Shown here: piece after piece, positions 33,001 through 43,045 of the stretch
How positions within the stretch are numbered: the stretch's first letter is position 1
Layout: the number at the start of each line of letters is the position of its first letter
Source of the DNA: Podarcis raffonei
Taxonomy: Eukaryota > Chordata > Lepidosauria > Squamata > Lacertidae
Length of the DNA: 64,000 nt
Direction: 5' to 3'
Assembly (NCBI RefSeq): GCF_027172205.1
Contig: NC_070619.1
Coordinates: 1,622,001-1,686,000, forward strand
Program-made: the position numbers and the translations under genes
The notes under the pieces: generated by a model
Databases searched by the model: none
Seen by the model: the letters and a program-made list of their open reading frames with translations, nothing else
What the model was told of the DNA's origin: nothing

Positions 33001-36000
33001 ATTCTCTCTTAAGGCATTGCATGCCGTGAATTTCATACCTGTGGTCCACAACTGTTCCCAGTCAGCAAACATAATGTTATGTCCAACATCTTGTGCCCAT
33101 TTAATCATAGCAGATTTCACCGTTTCATCCTGAGTATTCCATTTCAACAGCAAGTTATACATCTTTGACAAAATCTTAGTCAAATCATAGACAATGTCAA
33201 ACCGTGGTCCTCCAATTACTTATATACTGGTGGTATCTTCTCTTGAGTAGCAGTTGCTATGTCTTTTGCTTCTTCAGCAATCTTTCTGGTCGAAGAAGAT
33301 TCCTGCAATAATTTTTCAATAGATTGTGTATTGGTAGTAACCTTCTGTCCCAAATTATTAATGCTTGTAGTATTCAGATCAATTTTAACTGATGCTTCAG
33401 ATACTTGTTTATTTGTCTCAGCTACTTGCTTGGCTAAATTTTCCAAAGATTCATTAATTTTTCCAAGTGCATGTGCTAAAACATCTTCAGATGACATAAC
33501 TTTTGGTTTAACCTGTGGGGGAGCAACCCCTGGTATTCCAGATGCACCAGATGTTGAGGCCCTTCGCTGTTGTGCAGTGTCTGTTCGGTATTGCCTGCCA
33601 GACCTAGTAGTCTTTTCTTGCACCGGCTCTAATTTTGCTTTTCCATCTGCCATAACACTCTCATGAGAATCCAAGGTCAGTCCCACGGTTTGGAAGGTTG
33701 TTTTGAAAAGGAATTTTTCAACGCAGTTGTTATTGTAACAATGTCAACCTCCTCTAGGGGGACACAATAGCAGCCAGAACTTGCAACTTTAAAGTACAAA
33801 TATAGTCCTAATAAGTCCCCCAATTCACTTAAAAAGAAAATAACAGTTTCAGTCCACTTAAAAAGTTACTTTAAAACCAGGAGAAGTCCAGGAACACTGT
33901 ATCTCTTTTGCAGAGCTAGCTGTCAAAAGTCCTCTGCTTACCGATAGGCTTTCCACTGAGCGGCTTTCCTTACCTGGGGGCAGTCCGTTCCCAGGTTTAA
34001 GGCAGCGGATTTTAGCTTCCCTTTCCTCTTATTTTGCAGGTAATTAAGCCACAAACTTTCCCCCCTCCACTCCTGCAATTTGGAGGGGAGACCACTTTCT
34101 TGATGTTAGGATTTGAGCCTTTTTTACAACGTCTTTCCAGGCTTCCGCTTTACAGTCTCTTTGCTTTGATCTATTTACAAGAAAGGAAGGCAGACTTCCT
34201 GTTTATACCTTCCCGCTTCGGTCTCAAATTAGCTTATTTTAGTCCTTTTAAATCCAGTTTTTAGTCCTACTCACGAGTAGTTACTTTGAAATCCAATTGT
34301 CCCAGGAAAAAGTCAGCGCTCTCCGATCACGGCTGTGTGGCTTCGCTCCGCGGAAGAAGCAGTCGACTCTCAGCACCGCGCTGCTCCCGTCCCGCTCTGG
34401 AGCCCTTAAAGGGGTTCCTTTGCAGATTGGGGGTGCGCAAATGGTGCCCGCCGAGTCCCCACGTTCACAGGCTTCCCCCGCCTGTGATTTTTAAAGGGTC
34501 CCCGCTTCGCCGCAGTGGCAAGACCCGATCCCACGGAGCTGGTCCCTCCGAGACTCAGAGGGAATCCGCCATTAATCGATGGCGCTGACCCGGAAGTCTC
34601 ATTTATTTCAATGGTTGTCCTTGGCGCATGACTACTTCCATGTGCACTTCTAAATGTACTTACTGGGAAATAAACCACAGCTGAACTTAACTTCTGAGTA
34701 AATAGGAACAAGAATGCGCTGTAATTCATGGATTTCAGACTCTGGTTACTGAAGCATTTCACTTCTGCCGCCACACTTTCACAAAATAAAAACAAAACAA
34801 ATGGAAATGAAGGAATTTAGTTGCGCAGGGTCTAAGGTCACAAAGTCCAAGTGAAGAATTTTAGCTTTATTTGGTTATCCAGTCTGGTTCCAGTTTGGGG
34901 CAGTTTTCCACTGAGTTGCAATCACTATCTGAGCTGCTACGGTCATATATCAGACCAGTTCTATAATTCTATGATTCTCTGATTCAGAAAATGTTATTTG
35001 AAATGAGCCTCTTACGCATGTATCTTAAGTACCTACACAAACGCACTGAGAGTTACGAGCTTGTTTTTGCCGGGTAATCTCATATGTGGTCTAATTTGAG
35101 GCAAACTTGTCTTCTCAGCAACACTAAGAAGCCTTTCTGTCTTCTGATCTTTCACATTTGTCAGAGCTGGAAATCCCTCTTCCCAACAATATGTCAAGGA
35201 GAACTGTAGAAGAATAATAGAATAGTAGAGTTGGAAGGGACCTCTGAGGGTCATCCAGTCCAACCCCCTGGAATGCAGGAATCTCAGCTGAAGCATCCAT
35301 AGCAGATGGACACCCAACCTCTGCTTAAAAACCTCCAAGGAAGGAGAGTTCACAACCTCCTGAGGGTGACCATTCCAGTGTCGAACAGCACTTACTTTCA
35401 AAAAGTTCTTCCTGATGTTGAGTCTGAATCTCCTTTCTTGTACAGTGGTACCCCTGGTTACGTACTTAATTCGTTCCGGAGGTCCGTTCTTAACCTGAAA
35501 CTGTTCTTAACCTGAAGCACCACTTTAGCTAATGGGGCCTCCTGCTGCCGCCATGCCACTGGAGCACAATTTCTGTTCTCATCCTGAAGCAAAGTTCTTA
35601 CCCCGAGGTACTATTTCTAGGTTAGCGGAGTCTGTAACCTGAAGCGTCTGTAACCTGAAGCATCTGTAACCCGAGGTACCACTGTAACTTGAAGCCCTGG
35701 GTTCAAGTTTGACCCTCCAGAGCAGGAGAAAACAAGCTTGCTCCCTCTTCCATCTGACAGCCCTCCTCTCAGTCTCCTCTTTCCCAAGCTAAACAATCCA
35801 GCTCCTTCAACCGTTCCTCATAAGAATTGGTTTCCAGGCGCTTGAACATCTTGAATAGCCAATGCTCTTGAGGAAAGACATGGATCATGTTTCTGGTTGT
35901 GTATTCAGGTTTTTAAAATCTTGATACGATGTTAGGCTATACTACACTGAAATGTTCTAAGGTTCCTTTGATTGTCCTTGAATCTTCTGGCCACTCCTGC

Positions 36001-37451
36001 TGCCCTCTCCTGCCGCACCGGTGTGGCAGGCCAGACCCTTTGATAGCCAACAAAGCTTGTTGCTCGAGAGGCATGATAACAAGACACGATTTCTCTTACT
36101 CCGCTCTCCCGGCAGGTACAGCAACATTGTCCACGTCTTCATACGGATATCCCGGGAGGAAGGGCTGAAGACCCTCTACCGGGGCTTTGCCCCCACCATC
36201 CTGGGGGTGATTCCATATGCTGGGCTGAGCTTCTTCACCTACGAGACGCTGAAGAAGTTTCATGCAGGTAAAAGCAGCGGGGCCAGGATGCCAGGCTTGA
36301 CGGGCTCCTTGGGCATCATCCAGAAGATGGGCTCTTATGAATGGATTATAAGATTAGGCAAATCCACAGAAGAGCAGTGGCTACTAGCCATGTCTCAGAG
36401 GGGAGCCGGCAGTAAATCACACCATGCAACTGGGAGTTAACTCTTTATTAGCAAGGACATGATCTGAACACGAGTGTCAGGCCTAAGGAGCACAGCAGCC
36501 CCCCATGAAGCAGCCGCTGAAACTGAAGGTCCCTGCCTCCCCACCGCCGTCCAAGTCCCTCCAGGATTTCCCCCCAAGCCATCGAAGAATGCCCCTGCAT
36601 GCAGCCAACCTCTCCTCCACCCTCTTCATGCCTCTCCTGGTTCTGGGAGACCAGAAGGGAGGGCAGCTTGATGCAGCAGGAGGGGGGAGACCTTCCTCTC
36701 CTGCTTCAGCTTCTGCCTCCCATTCTGGACTTCTCTCTGCCACTGCCTCTCCCCGCTCACTAAGCCTTGTTGCCTCTTCTGCTTCTGACACCTCCCCCTG
36801 GCCACTCATCATTGTCCCACCGCCATTCCCCGGGCTCTGAGCCTTCTTTCCTTGAATGTCCCCAGCTGGTTCCTCCCGCCATTCCTTTGCCTCATAACAA
36901 ATCCATGCCACCAGGATGGCTGTGCACTCCCTCCAGTTTGGAGGCACTATACCTCCTGGCTCCTGGCCATTGCAATTGGGGAGAGTTGCTGTTGCACTAA
37001 GGTCCTTGCATTCTTGCAATTTCTGGGGGTCCTGGGGCCCCTTGGCGGAAGGGTGAGAGGGAGATCTGTTTGCGCTGTCCCTGTGCGTCTCCACAGTTGC
37101 CCACCAGTGTTTCCTTTTCCTCCAGAGCGCAGCGGCAGGACGCAGCCCTACCCCGTGGAGCGGCTCGTCTTCGGGGCCTGTGCCGGCCTGATCGGGCAGT
37201 CTGCCTCCTACCCGCTGGACGTTGTGCGGCGGCGGATGCAGACGGCCGGAGTGATGGGCCACACCTACAGCACCATTCTACGCACTATGCGGGACATCAT
37301 CCGGGAGGAAGGACTCGTCCGCGGCCTCTACAAGGGACTCAGCATGAACTGGGTCAAGGGCCCCATCGCTGTGGGGATCAGCTTCACGACCTTCGACCTC
37401 ACGCAAATCCTCCTCCGGAAGTGGGAGCAAGGGGTGAACGTGGAGAGGTAG
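26949..37451 (+). CDS. SLC25A42: SLC25A42, mitochondrial CoA/adenine nucleotide carrier, 7 coding exons, 328 aa
   Basis: SLC25A42 sits in the mitochondrial inner membrane and exchanges cytosolic CoA for matrix adenine nucleotides such as ADP and PAP. The seven coding exons join in phase into 328 codons plus stop; human is 318 aa from memory. The three carrier signatures are present: PLDRTK (57-62), PLDLVR (155-160) and PLDVVR (250-255). The start MGNG matches the human N-terminus and the ATG has G at -3 and +4. Coding exons are 26949-27035, 27772-27883, 28720-28745, 29703-29869, 30833-30949, 36116-36267 and 37126-37451. All introns follow GT-AG. Later exons are rich in G or C at third positions. 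It is convergent with TMEM161A. Confidence 0.96.
27110..27256 (+). repeat. L1-like 3'UTR remnant
   Basis: An A-rich stretch ending in AATAAAAACTATAATAAA, like the 3' ends at 61740-61930 and 63385-63630. Confidence 0.5.
27257..27410 (+). mobile_element. Tc1/mariner-like MITE, partial
   Basis: It begins AGTGGTACCTTGGAAGTC and carries TTCCGGAAGTCTGTTCAAC as in the 12444 copy. The right end is not recognisable. Confidence 0.6.
27772..27883 (+). CDS. SLC25A42: SLC25A42 exon 3 (residues 30-66)
   Basis: Acceptor TTCTGTTCCAG, donor GTATTT, exit phase 1. It encodes the first helix with [20 protein letters not shown] and the first carrier signature. Confidence 0.95.
27947..28080. repeat. Dispersed repeat, class not resolved
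   Basis: It contains TTTAAGTTGAATTACTGAAA and ends GAGTTTCACCTGTA, a sequence I recall from several vertebrate genomes, but I cannot assign it to a class. Confidence 0.4.
28215..28247 (+). repeat. (TC)n(TA)n microsatellite
   Basis: Simple dinucleotide runs in SLC25A42 intron 3. Confidence 0.9.
28720..28745 (+). CDS. SLC25A42: SLC25A42 exon 4, 26-bp microexon
   Basis: TTTCTCTTTCAG precedes and GTAAGA follows. With one base from exon 3 it gives VSSNRFSAK, aligning with VSSKRFSAK of human. Skipping it would shift the frame. Confidence 0.95.
28746..29702 (+). other. SLC25A42 intron 4
   Basis: GC-rich intron. The 250-codon frame at 28836-29588 runs through it without carrier similarity and is not supported as coding. 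Confidence 0.55.
29703..29869 (+). CDS. SLC25A42: SLC25A42 exon 5 (residues 76-130)
   Basis: Acceptor TCTCCTTAG, donor GTAAGA, exit phase 2. It encodes [20 protein letters not shown] and [13 protein letters not shown]. Confidence 0.96.
29885..30195 (+). mobile_element. LTR-like repeat fossil, copy A (partial)
   Basis: It matches stretches of 36405-36850 (reversed) and 44560-45140. Broken relic; the family is inferred from the other two copies. Confidence 0.4.
30198..30552 (+). mobile_element. Tc1/mariner-like MITE, longest copy (355 bp)
   Basis: Left end CAGTGGTGCCCCGCAAGACG, right end CGAGGCACCACTG with TA on both sides (30196-30197, 30553-30554). Its middle (30368-30470) repeats AAGCCGCTT and CAGCTG motifs in tandem. 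Confidence 0.85.
30574..30692 (+). repeat. tRNA-derived SINE with CR1-like tail
   Basis: Box-B-like GGTTCAGTCCC and tail GGGTTAGATGCCTCTTAGGG, just upstream of SLC25A42 exon 6. Confidence 0.65.
30833..30949 (+). CDS. SLC25A42: SLC25A42 exon 6 (residues 131-170)
   Basis: Acceptor CTGCTTCCAG, donor GTGAGT, exit phase 2. It encodes [20 protein letters not shown], the start of the second carrier repeat. Confidence 0.96.
30950..31565 (+). other. Proximal part of SLC25A42 intron 6
   Basis: No gene or clear repeat is recognised in this stretch. Confidence 0.5.
31566..31640 (-). repeat. CR1 or SINE tail fragment
   Basis: The phrase CATCTAGTCCAACCCCCTG marks a reversed CR1-type tail. Confidence 0.7.
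32065..32185 (-). repeat. L2-like 3' tail, antisense
   Basis: ATA-rich start followed by CCAGCCACTCTGGGCGGCTA. Confidence 0.75.
32208..34599 (-). mobile_element. Internally deleted L1 with intact ends
   Basis: The - strand carries a whole L1 leader (34599-33654), the N-terminal half of ORF1 (33653 to about 33216), then abruptly the last 220 or so codons of ORF2 (33183-32520) and a 3'UTR with an A-rich end. Compared with the copy at 47287-53329 about 3.7 kb is missing, between ORF1 position near 48698 and ORF2 position near 52379. The element is flanked by a perfect 16-bp duplication, CATTTATTTCAATGGT, at 32192-32207 and 34600-34615. Intact ends and target duplication show that it inserted as a normal retrotransposition product. 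Confidence 0.88.
34616..35205 (+). other. SLC25A42 intron 6 sequence
   Basis: No gene or repeat is clearly recognised. Confidence 0.45.
35207..35852 (-). repeat. CR1 3' fragment interrupted by a MITE
   Basis: CR1 sequence at 35207-35443 resumes at 35685-35852 with no loss. The gap is exactly the MITE at 35444-35684 plus one TA copy. Confidence 0.88.
35444..35684 (+). mobile_element. Tc1/mariner-like MITE inside CR1
   Basis: CAGTGGTACCCCTGG at one end and CGAGGTACCACTG at the other, with TA at 35442-35443 and 35685-35686. Removing the element and one TA restores the CR1 phrase TTTCTTGTAACTTGAAG, present at 54889 and 58297. Confidence 0.92.
36116..36267 (+). CDS. SLC25A42: SLC25A42 exon 7 (residues 171-220)
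   Basis: Acceptor CTCCCGGCAG, donor GTAAAA, exit phase 1. It encodes [20 protein letters not shown] and [10 protein letters not shown], the second half of repeat 2. Confidence 0.96.
36405..36850 (-). mobile_element. LTR-like repeat fossil, copy B
   Basis: On its own strand it contains an AATAAA (near 36441) after a purine-rich body and ends CA-like, suggesting a solo LTR of an unassigned family. Broken relic, same family as 44560-45140. Confidence 0.45.
37126..37451 (+). CDS. SLC25A42: SLC25A42 exon 8 (residues 221-328 and stop)
   Basis: Acceptor CCTTTTCCTCCAG. It encodes the third repeat ([40 protein letters not shown]) and ends TAG at 37449-37451. The C-terminus ([10 protein letters not shown]) is longer than the human one as I recall it. 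Confidence 0.96.
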
Positions 37452-39104
37452 TGGCCGGCCGGTGGCTGGCGGTTGGTACAAATGTTGGTGGAAAGGTGGG
37501 AGGGCATCCTCTTCCTCCTCCCTCCCTCCCTCCTTCCCTCCCTCCCCGAGCCAGAGGGTTCTCGCGGCAGAGCTGAGTGACCCAGGGCAATCTCTGTTAG
37601 GTCCCCACGACCGCAGCATCCTGCCCCCTGCTTCCCCGAGCTTGCGTTTGCGAAAGAGAAGCCGCCGTGTCCTTTGCCGGTGTTGTTTTCTTGCTTTCCC
37701 TCTCCTTTTCCCACCGAAGTGGTTGAAATTCCTCTGAATTCTGCTTGGATTTGTGGGGAACTGGCAAGGGGTCCTCCCAGAAGGCTGCAGCCATGCTATT
37801 TACTTGATTTTGCCTCGTGGTTCTAAACCGTGGCGACCCAGTCCCGTTACATCTCCTGCCTCTCACTCTCCTGCACCCTTTATTCTGTAGGGAGACGAAC
37901 TTACCTGTATGTTTGAGACGTGGGGTGTGTCTGTCTTGTGGTTTCTGCTCCCTGCGGTCTCCGCCCTCCTTCCAGCAAATGGTTTGTTTTCCAAGCCCTG
38001 GAGAATGGGGCCCTTCATCTCCCCCCTCTCCCTACTTTAAATGCTTTTAAAATTCTGCCCCAAAACCTCCTGGAAGAGGGCCAGCCGGCCCCAGGGGAGA
38101 AAAAACCAAAGACGGGATTCTTTCCTTTCCTTGGGTTTGTCCAAGGCAGAGAGGCCACGGTGCAATCTTGAATTCTCTCGCTGCCGCAATCTGCGCAGCT
38201 CCTGGTTCCAAGATGGGATCAGAAGTTTGGGGTGTCGCAGCCTTCTTTCCTCGCTTTTCAGAGACTTTTTAATGATCTGTATTTAGATATGCACACCTAT
38301 TCCAGAGTTTAAGCTTTGGAAGATGGCATGCGGTTCAGCTAACCTTTGCTCCTCCGAATGGTCTCTGCTTTTTAGCAGGGTTTCCCCCTCCAGTATTAAG
38401 TGTCAAAAGAGGGAAGGAATAAGGACTCTTGAAGAGGCATTCCTAGCCCAGAGCAGGAGATCACAGAATCATAGATGCCTCATCTCAGATTGGAGATGGG
38501 GAAACTTTTATCCTGACGGTCAGGGATGACAACGGAAAATGGACTGCCATATGTTGCTGAACTTCCAGCAGCCAGGTGAGGATGAGAGCCAGGTGCCTTG
38601 AACACCTAGAGAGGAATTGGATCAGAGAAGGCATTTTGCAGGTCTCCTCCTGGGAAGAGGAGTGGGTGTTTTGCCAGACCGTCCTGGGTCTTTCGCCGTG
38701 TACGAGCTCAGGCACTCCCCACCTTCGAAAATCTCCTAGAACAGGGCAGCAATCCTGTGTCTCTACAGATGTTGACTGACTCCCACCAGCCCTTTCCTGG
38801 AAATCATGCTAAATTAACCCTGCTAATTCCTCTCTCTCTCATCTGCCCTGCACTGCACTGCTTCCTAACACTTAGCAAGCACAATGCCTGCCTTCAACAA
38901 AAGCGCACCAGGGATTCACCCACCACCACCAGATCCGAACCTCAAGAGCTTTTACCTCCCCAGTATGAAAATAGATTGAACGGGGTGATGCATGTCCTAA
39001 ACAGGAAGCCCGGTTCATGACCCCCCCCAACACTGCTTATGCAGGTTGGAGTGTTTTGCACATTCTAAAAAAGATGCACTACCACTGGGAGAGCAGAACC
39101 TACA

Positions 39105-39239
39105 CAGGGTTTCCAAACTTGGGTCTCCAGCTGTTTGGGGACTACAGTTCCCATCATCCCTAACCACTGGTCCTGCTAGCTGGGGATAATGGCAGTTGTA
39201 CTCCCCAGACAGCTGGAGACCCAGGTTTGGGAAATCCTG
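39105..39239. mobile_element. hAT-like foldback MITE, copy 2 (in SLC25A42 3'UTR)
   Basis: Palindrome from CAGGGTTTCCAAACTTGGG to its mirror CCCAGGTTTGGGAAATCCTG. Target duplication is unclear. Confidence 0.75.
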
Positions 39240-40178
39240 GTCTACACACACCACACACACACACACCGTTTCCCCAATTCTCATTTTTCTAATTCTCCGT
39301 GCCATCAGCAGTTGTGATGGATCGCAATTGTGGCTCAGCGGGTTTTGTTTTTGTCGGGGAGAGAATTTCGGAGGGATGGCAGGTGCCACCTTGCCAGCGA
39401 AATAATGCTCATCTCACTGTGTCAAACCCAGATCTTGGGAGCATATATATAGATGTATGTATATATTCTAGGAGAGAGATTGCCAGCTCAAAGAAGGTGG
39501 CTGGCTGATTGCTAAGTCTTGAGCTGCTCCTTCCTTCGGACTCTGGGGTGCTTCCTTTTAAACCTCTGCCTGCACCTCCTAAAACCTTGAGGTAAAATAT
39601 AACAGCGTCCCTGGGGAAGATGACTTCCCCTTTTTGGGTTTAAGAGGCCGCAAGCTAGTGTCTTTTGATGGCCAGACTACAACTCCCACAATCCCCTGCC
39701 AGCTTGGACCAACAATCCGGGCTGATGGGATTGGTAGCCTAGTGACATATCTTCCTGCAAGGTTTTGAGAATTTGGGATGACCTTTTCTTCCCTCTCCCT
39801 TTTGAGTTTCCACCACCAACCAGACTCCAGAAGACCTGAGCATGTCCCATCTCCCTTCCTGACCCACAATCGCGCCATCCCCTTCCCAGTCGGCTATAGA
39901 TGCCCCCCTTCCTGATAGCTTTCAGCTGTGGAGCTGGGTTTATTTGTGCAAATCTTACAAAGTTGGCAAGGAGCAGGTAATTGGTGAAAGCCATCCTGCC
40001 GGCCTTGGCGTGAGGTCTCCCTACCCCAAGATGGACTTCAGGTGGCTAGAGAATCTTTCCTGGGATGCTCTGGGCTGTGGGTCAGCCCCCCGCCAACCCC
40101 TTGCCCCAGACTGCAGAGAACCAGATTTTCCAAAGCAGCGATTCCAGAGAGATGCTTTCGCCTCCCTAGAATCTAGCC

Positions 40179-40317
40179 CAGGGTTTCCCCAACTTGGGTC
40201 TCCGGCTGTTTTTTGGACTACAATTCCCATCATCCTGAGCTAGCAGGACCAGTGGTCAGGGATGATGGGAATTGCAGTCCAAAAACAGCCAGAGAGACCC
40301 AAATTGGGGAAACACTG
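40179..40317. mobile_element. hAT-like foldback MITE, copy 3 (in SLC25A42 3'UTR)
   Basis: Palindrome from CAGGGTTTCCCCAACTTGGG to its mirror. The flanks ATCTAGCC (40171-40178) and ACCTAGCC (40318-40325) agree at 7 of 8 bases, as for a hAT target duplication. Confidence 0.85.
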
Positions 40318-41260
40318 ACCTAGCCCCCTTCCTACCAGCGTTCCTCATAACATGGAGGGGGCAGAGGTCATTTCCGGGGGGGTGTCCCCGTAAGTTCGCT
40401 GCCCTCCAGCTTCAAGATGGCGCTACGATGACCTGGGTGGGGGGTATCTGCACCTCTCTAGCTCCCATCAGTCGGGCGCCTGGAGGGGCACAGATGCTCC
40501 CTGCTGTCCTGCTCCCCAGCACCCAAGGGTGGTAGTGGGGGGGGGGCGTTTCTACAGCAGGTAGAGGTCGTAATTGTAGCGGTTGAATCAATGCACAATG
40601 GAGCTGGCATCCGAGGGAGCCTTTTCCAGCTGTGCTGCAGTTGCCCGTCGTTCCTGGTCGCTGGAGACACTGGGGGGGCACCCCCGCTTTAAACACCACC
40701 CTTCCCTAAGAACCGAGACCTCCTGCCATGGGGGGGGCTCATTCCCCATTGCAGGGAATGGTTCCAAGAATCTGTTGCTCGGTTCACAAGGGGACAGGGA
40801 ACAGCCCCCCCCAACTCATCATTCTTGATACGGGAGGGGTGCAAATTGATAGTGAGGGTCGAAAAGTTATCCGGGGGCCGTTGTCTGCCACTGGTGATCC
40901 CTGGTGAGTACTTTTCCCAGGGAGGTCCCCATAATAGCGAGTCTGTAAACAGTGTTGTGTCCCCCCACCAAAAGAAAGCCCCGGCCAACCCCCCCCCCTT
41001 GCCATGACAATGTATTAACCAGGATGGCTTTTTGCAGGGAAGGTGGGTAACTCTATGCAGGAGTGTTTGTGCCGTCCGTTGTCAAATGCTGCCTTTGTCT
41101 CTCTCAAAGCGAGTGCGCCTGGCGCCTCCGGAGGGTCCTGTGCGTGTGTGGATTTTTGATCCTTTTGTTTTATATATATATATATACACACACACAAATG
41201 TGTGTCTATAGTGACATAACTTGTACAAAGATCTGTGCCAAGAAATGATGTATATTTAAT

Positions 41261-41266
41261 AATAAA
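41261..41266 (+). terminator. SLC25A42: Polyadenylation signal AATAAA for SLC25A42
   Basis: A canonical hexamer followed within 25-40 bases by GT-rich sequence (CTTGTGTGTGGATG). Confidence 0.65.
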
Positions 41267-41365
41267 GAGATGATTTATCGAGGCTTGTGTGTGGATGCTC
41301 TGTCTCGAACCCTTGCTTCTCCCCTCCCCCTCAGTTCTTGGTGTGGGTGCTGGGGTGGTACTGTT

Positions 41366-41440
41366 TTTGTAGAGCTGCAGAGTTGGAAGGGACCTCTGAG
41401 GGTCACCTAGTCCAGCCTGCTGCACTGCAGGAACTGCAGC
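41366..41440 (-). repeat. CR1-type tail fragment
   Basis: Contains GAGTTGGAAGGGACCTCTGA and CACCTAGTCCAGCC. Confidence 0.75.
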
Positions 41441-41990
41441 TAAATAATCCCAGGCAGAGCATCTTAAAAAGCAGAGACATCACCTTACCAACAAAGGTCT
41501 GTATAGTTCAAGCTATGGTTTTCCCAGTAGTGATGTATGGAAGTGAGAGCTGGACCATAAAGAAGGCTGATCGCCGAAGAATTGATGCTTTTGAATTCTG
41601 GTGCTGGAGAAGACTCTGGAGAGTCCCATGGACTGCAAGAAGATCAAACCTCTCCATTCTGAAGGAAATCAGCCCTGAGTGCTCACGGGAAGGACAGATC
41701 CTGAAGCTGAGGCTCCAAGACTTTGGCCACCTCATGAGAAGAGAAGACTCCCTGGAAAAGACCCTGATGTTGGAAAAGATGGAGGGCACAAGGAGAAGGG
41801 GACGACAGAGAACGAGATGGTTGGACAGTGTTCTCGAAGCTACAAACATTTGGTCAAACTCATGCTGGTAGCTTCAAGAACACTGTCCCATCTCGTCCTC
41901 TGTTGTCCCCTTCTCCTTGTGCCCTCCATCTTTCCCAACATCAGGGTCTTTTCCAGGGAGTCTTCTCTTCTCATGAGGCGGCCAAAGTAT
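41441..41990 (+). mobile_element. BovB (RTE-clade) LINE fragment with inverted copy of its end
   Basis: The + strand encodes a typical BovB ORF2 C-terminus (VFPVVMYGSESWTIKKADRR; FEFWCWRRLWRVPWTARRSN; LMRREDSLEKTLMLEKMEG). From 41868 on the same sequence returns in reverse: 41721-41843 pairs with 41868-41987 around a 24-base loop, with about five substitutions and a 3-base gap. BovB is widespread in squamates and ruminants and is known for horizontal transfer. Confidence 0.9.
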
Positions 41991-42114
41991 TACAGCTGTC
42001 TGAAACAACAACTATGGGACAGAAGCCGACCTTTCCACCAGTCTTGCTCCTGGATGTAACTGAGGGGCTTCAGGCGAGGGGGAAGGCGGCCAGAGCTGTG
42101 ATTTTCAAGAACTT

Positions 42115-42545
42115 GAGCTTCCTTCCCCCTCTTTCCTCCACTCTCATATTTTCAGAGCGCAAGTTTCAGTACTGGCTTTCTGCAAGTCGCTCTGAGAGGG
42201 CGGCTGGGGTGGGGTTATAAATACCGTCAATAAATGCTGGTGGGCCGCTTAGGGGGAGCAGCGTCCTTCCAGTGAGAGATTTCACACCTCGAGGTAAAGA
42301 AGGCCTGAAATGCCACTTGCACCACCTGAAACTTGTACGAGCTGTCCTGTGGACCGGCGTTTTTCCCTCCTCCCTCCTCCCTCCTCTTTCCTCCGCTGCC
42401 ATGTCTTTTTTAAGAGCACGAGTCTTTAGGACTGATTTTTGCAAGCCCCCTTTTGGCTACAGTTTGGGGATACAAACGCTGCATAGCTAAATGCTGGTGG
42501 GGAGGTTAAGGGGAGCAGTGCCAGTCTCCACCCCCCCCCATCGCC
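42115..42545. repeat. Diverged local tandem duplication
   Basis: Two blocks (about 42115-42270 and 42365-42545) share order: a pyrimidine-rich stretch, AGAGC..AAG, a TTTGCAAG-like part and AAATGCTGGTGGG followed by GGGGAGCAG. No coding content. Confidence 0.5.
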
Positions 42546-42969
42546 TCTTTGCCCCAAAACAAGCATAGAGGGCGAAGTGAAGCTGCTTGTGTTTGCATTC
42601 GAGGCACCGGCCTCCTGCTCAAAACCCACAAGGTCCCTTCTTAGGGGAGAGACGGGGCAGATGGTGCCTTTAATTTGGGGCCTGGAGAGGGGTGGGGTGG
42701 CGGTTTGTGCTTCAAAACCTAGAGGGATGGAGAGCAGCTCACTGTTTTGTTGCACAATTGGGACCAAACAGGTCTGGCTTGTGTGCTCGGATACATTTTT
42801 AAAAGAGTGGTTCTCTCCCCTCCTAATTGGCCTCGTCCGAGACAACGCCGGCTCCTCCATGAATATATCACAAGATGGGCAGGTCCCCAGAGAGGACGTT
42901 TCTGAAGCGGTTACAGAGCTGCTCTCAGGGTGAGGTCTCTGGCCTGACTCATAGGCACCCTGTAGGAGC

Positions 42970-43045
42970 ACGGAGAATAATAGAACCGCAGGGTTGAAAG
43001 GGACCCCCAAGGGTCATCCAGCCCAGCCCACTGCAATGAACAGGA
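42970..43045 (-). repeat. CR1-type tail fragment
   Basis: Contains GGGTTGAAAGGGACCCCCAA and CATCCAGCCCAGCCC. Confidence 0.65.

Larger units (their letters stand above)
37452..41285 (+). other. SLC25A42: SLC25A42 3'UTR
   Basis: About 3.8 kb from the stop to the first good AATAAA at 41261-41266. It holds two palindromic MITEs and a TA/CA microsatellite (about 41171-41200). The transcript end is inferred from the signal alone; earlier ends are possible. Confidence 0.65.

Noticed and set aside
33150-33240. Splicing as the origin of the deleted L1
   Set aside because: No GT at the left side of the missing segment in the intact copy; short shared bases at the join fit deletion or template jumping better.
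36483-37262. 259-codon open frame opposite SLC25A42 exon 8
   Set aside because: Antisense shadow of GC-rich coding exon 8 and the LTR-like fossil.
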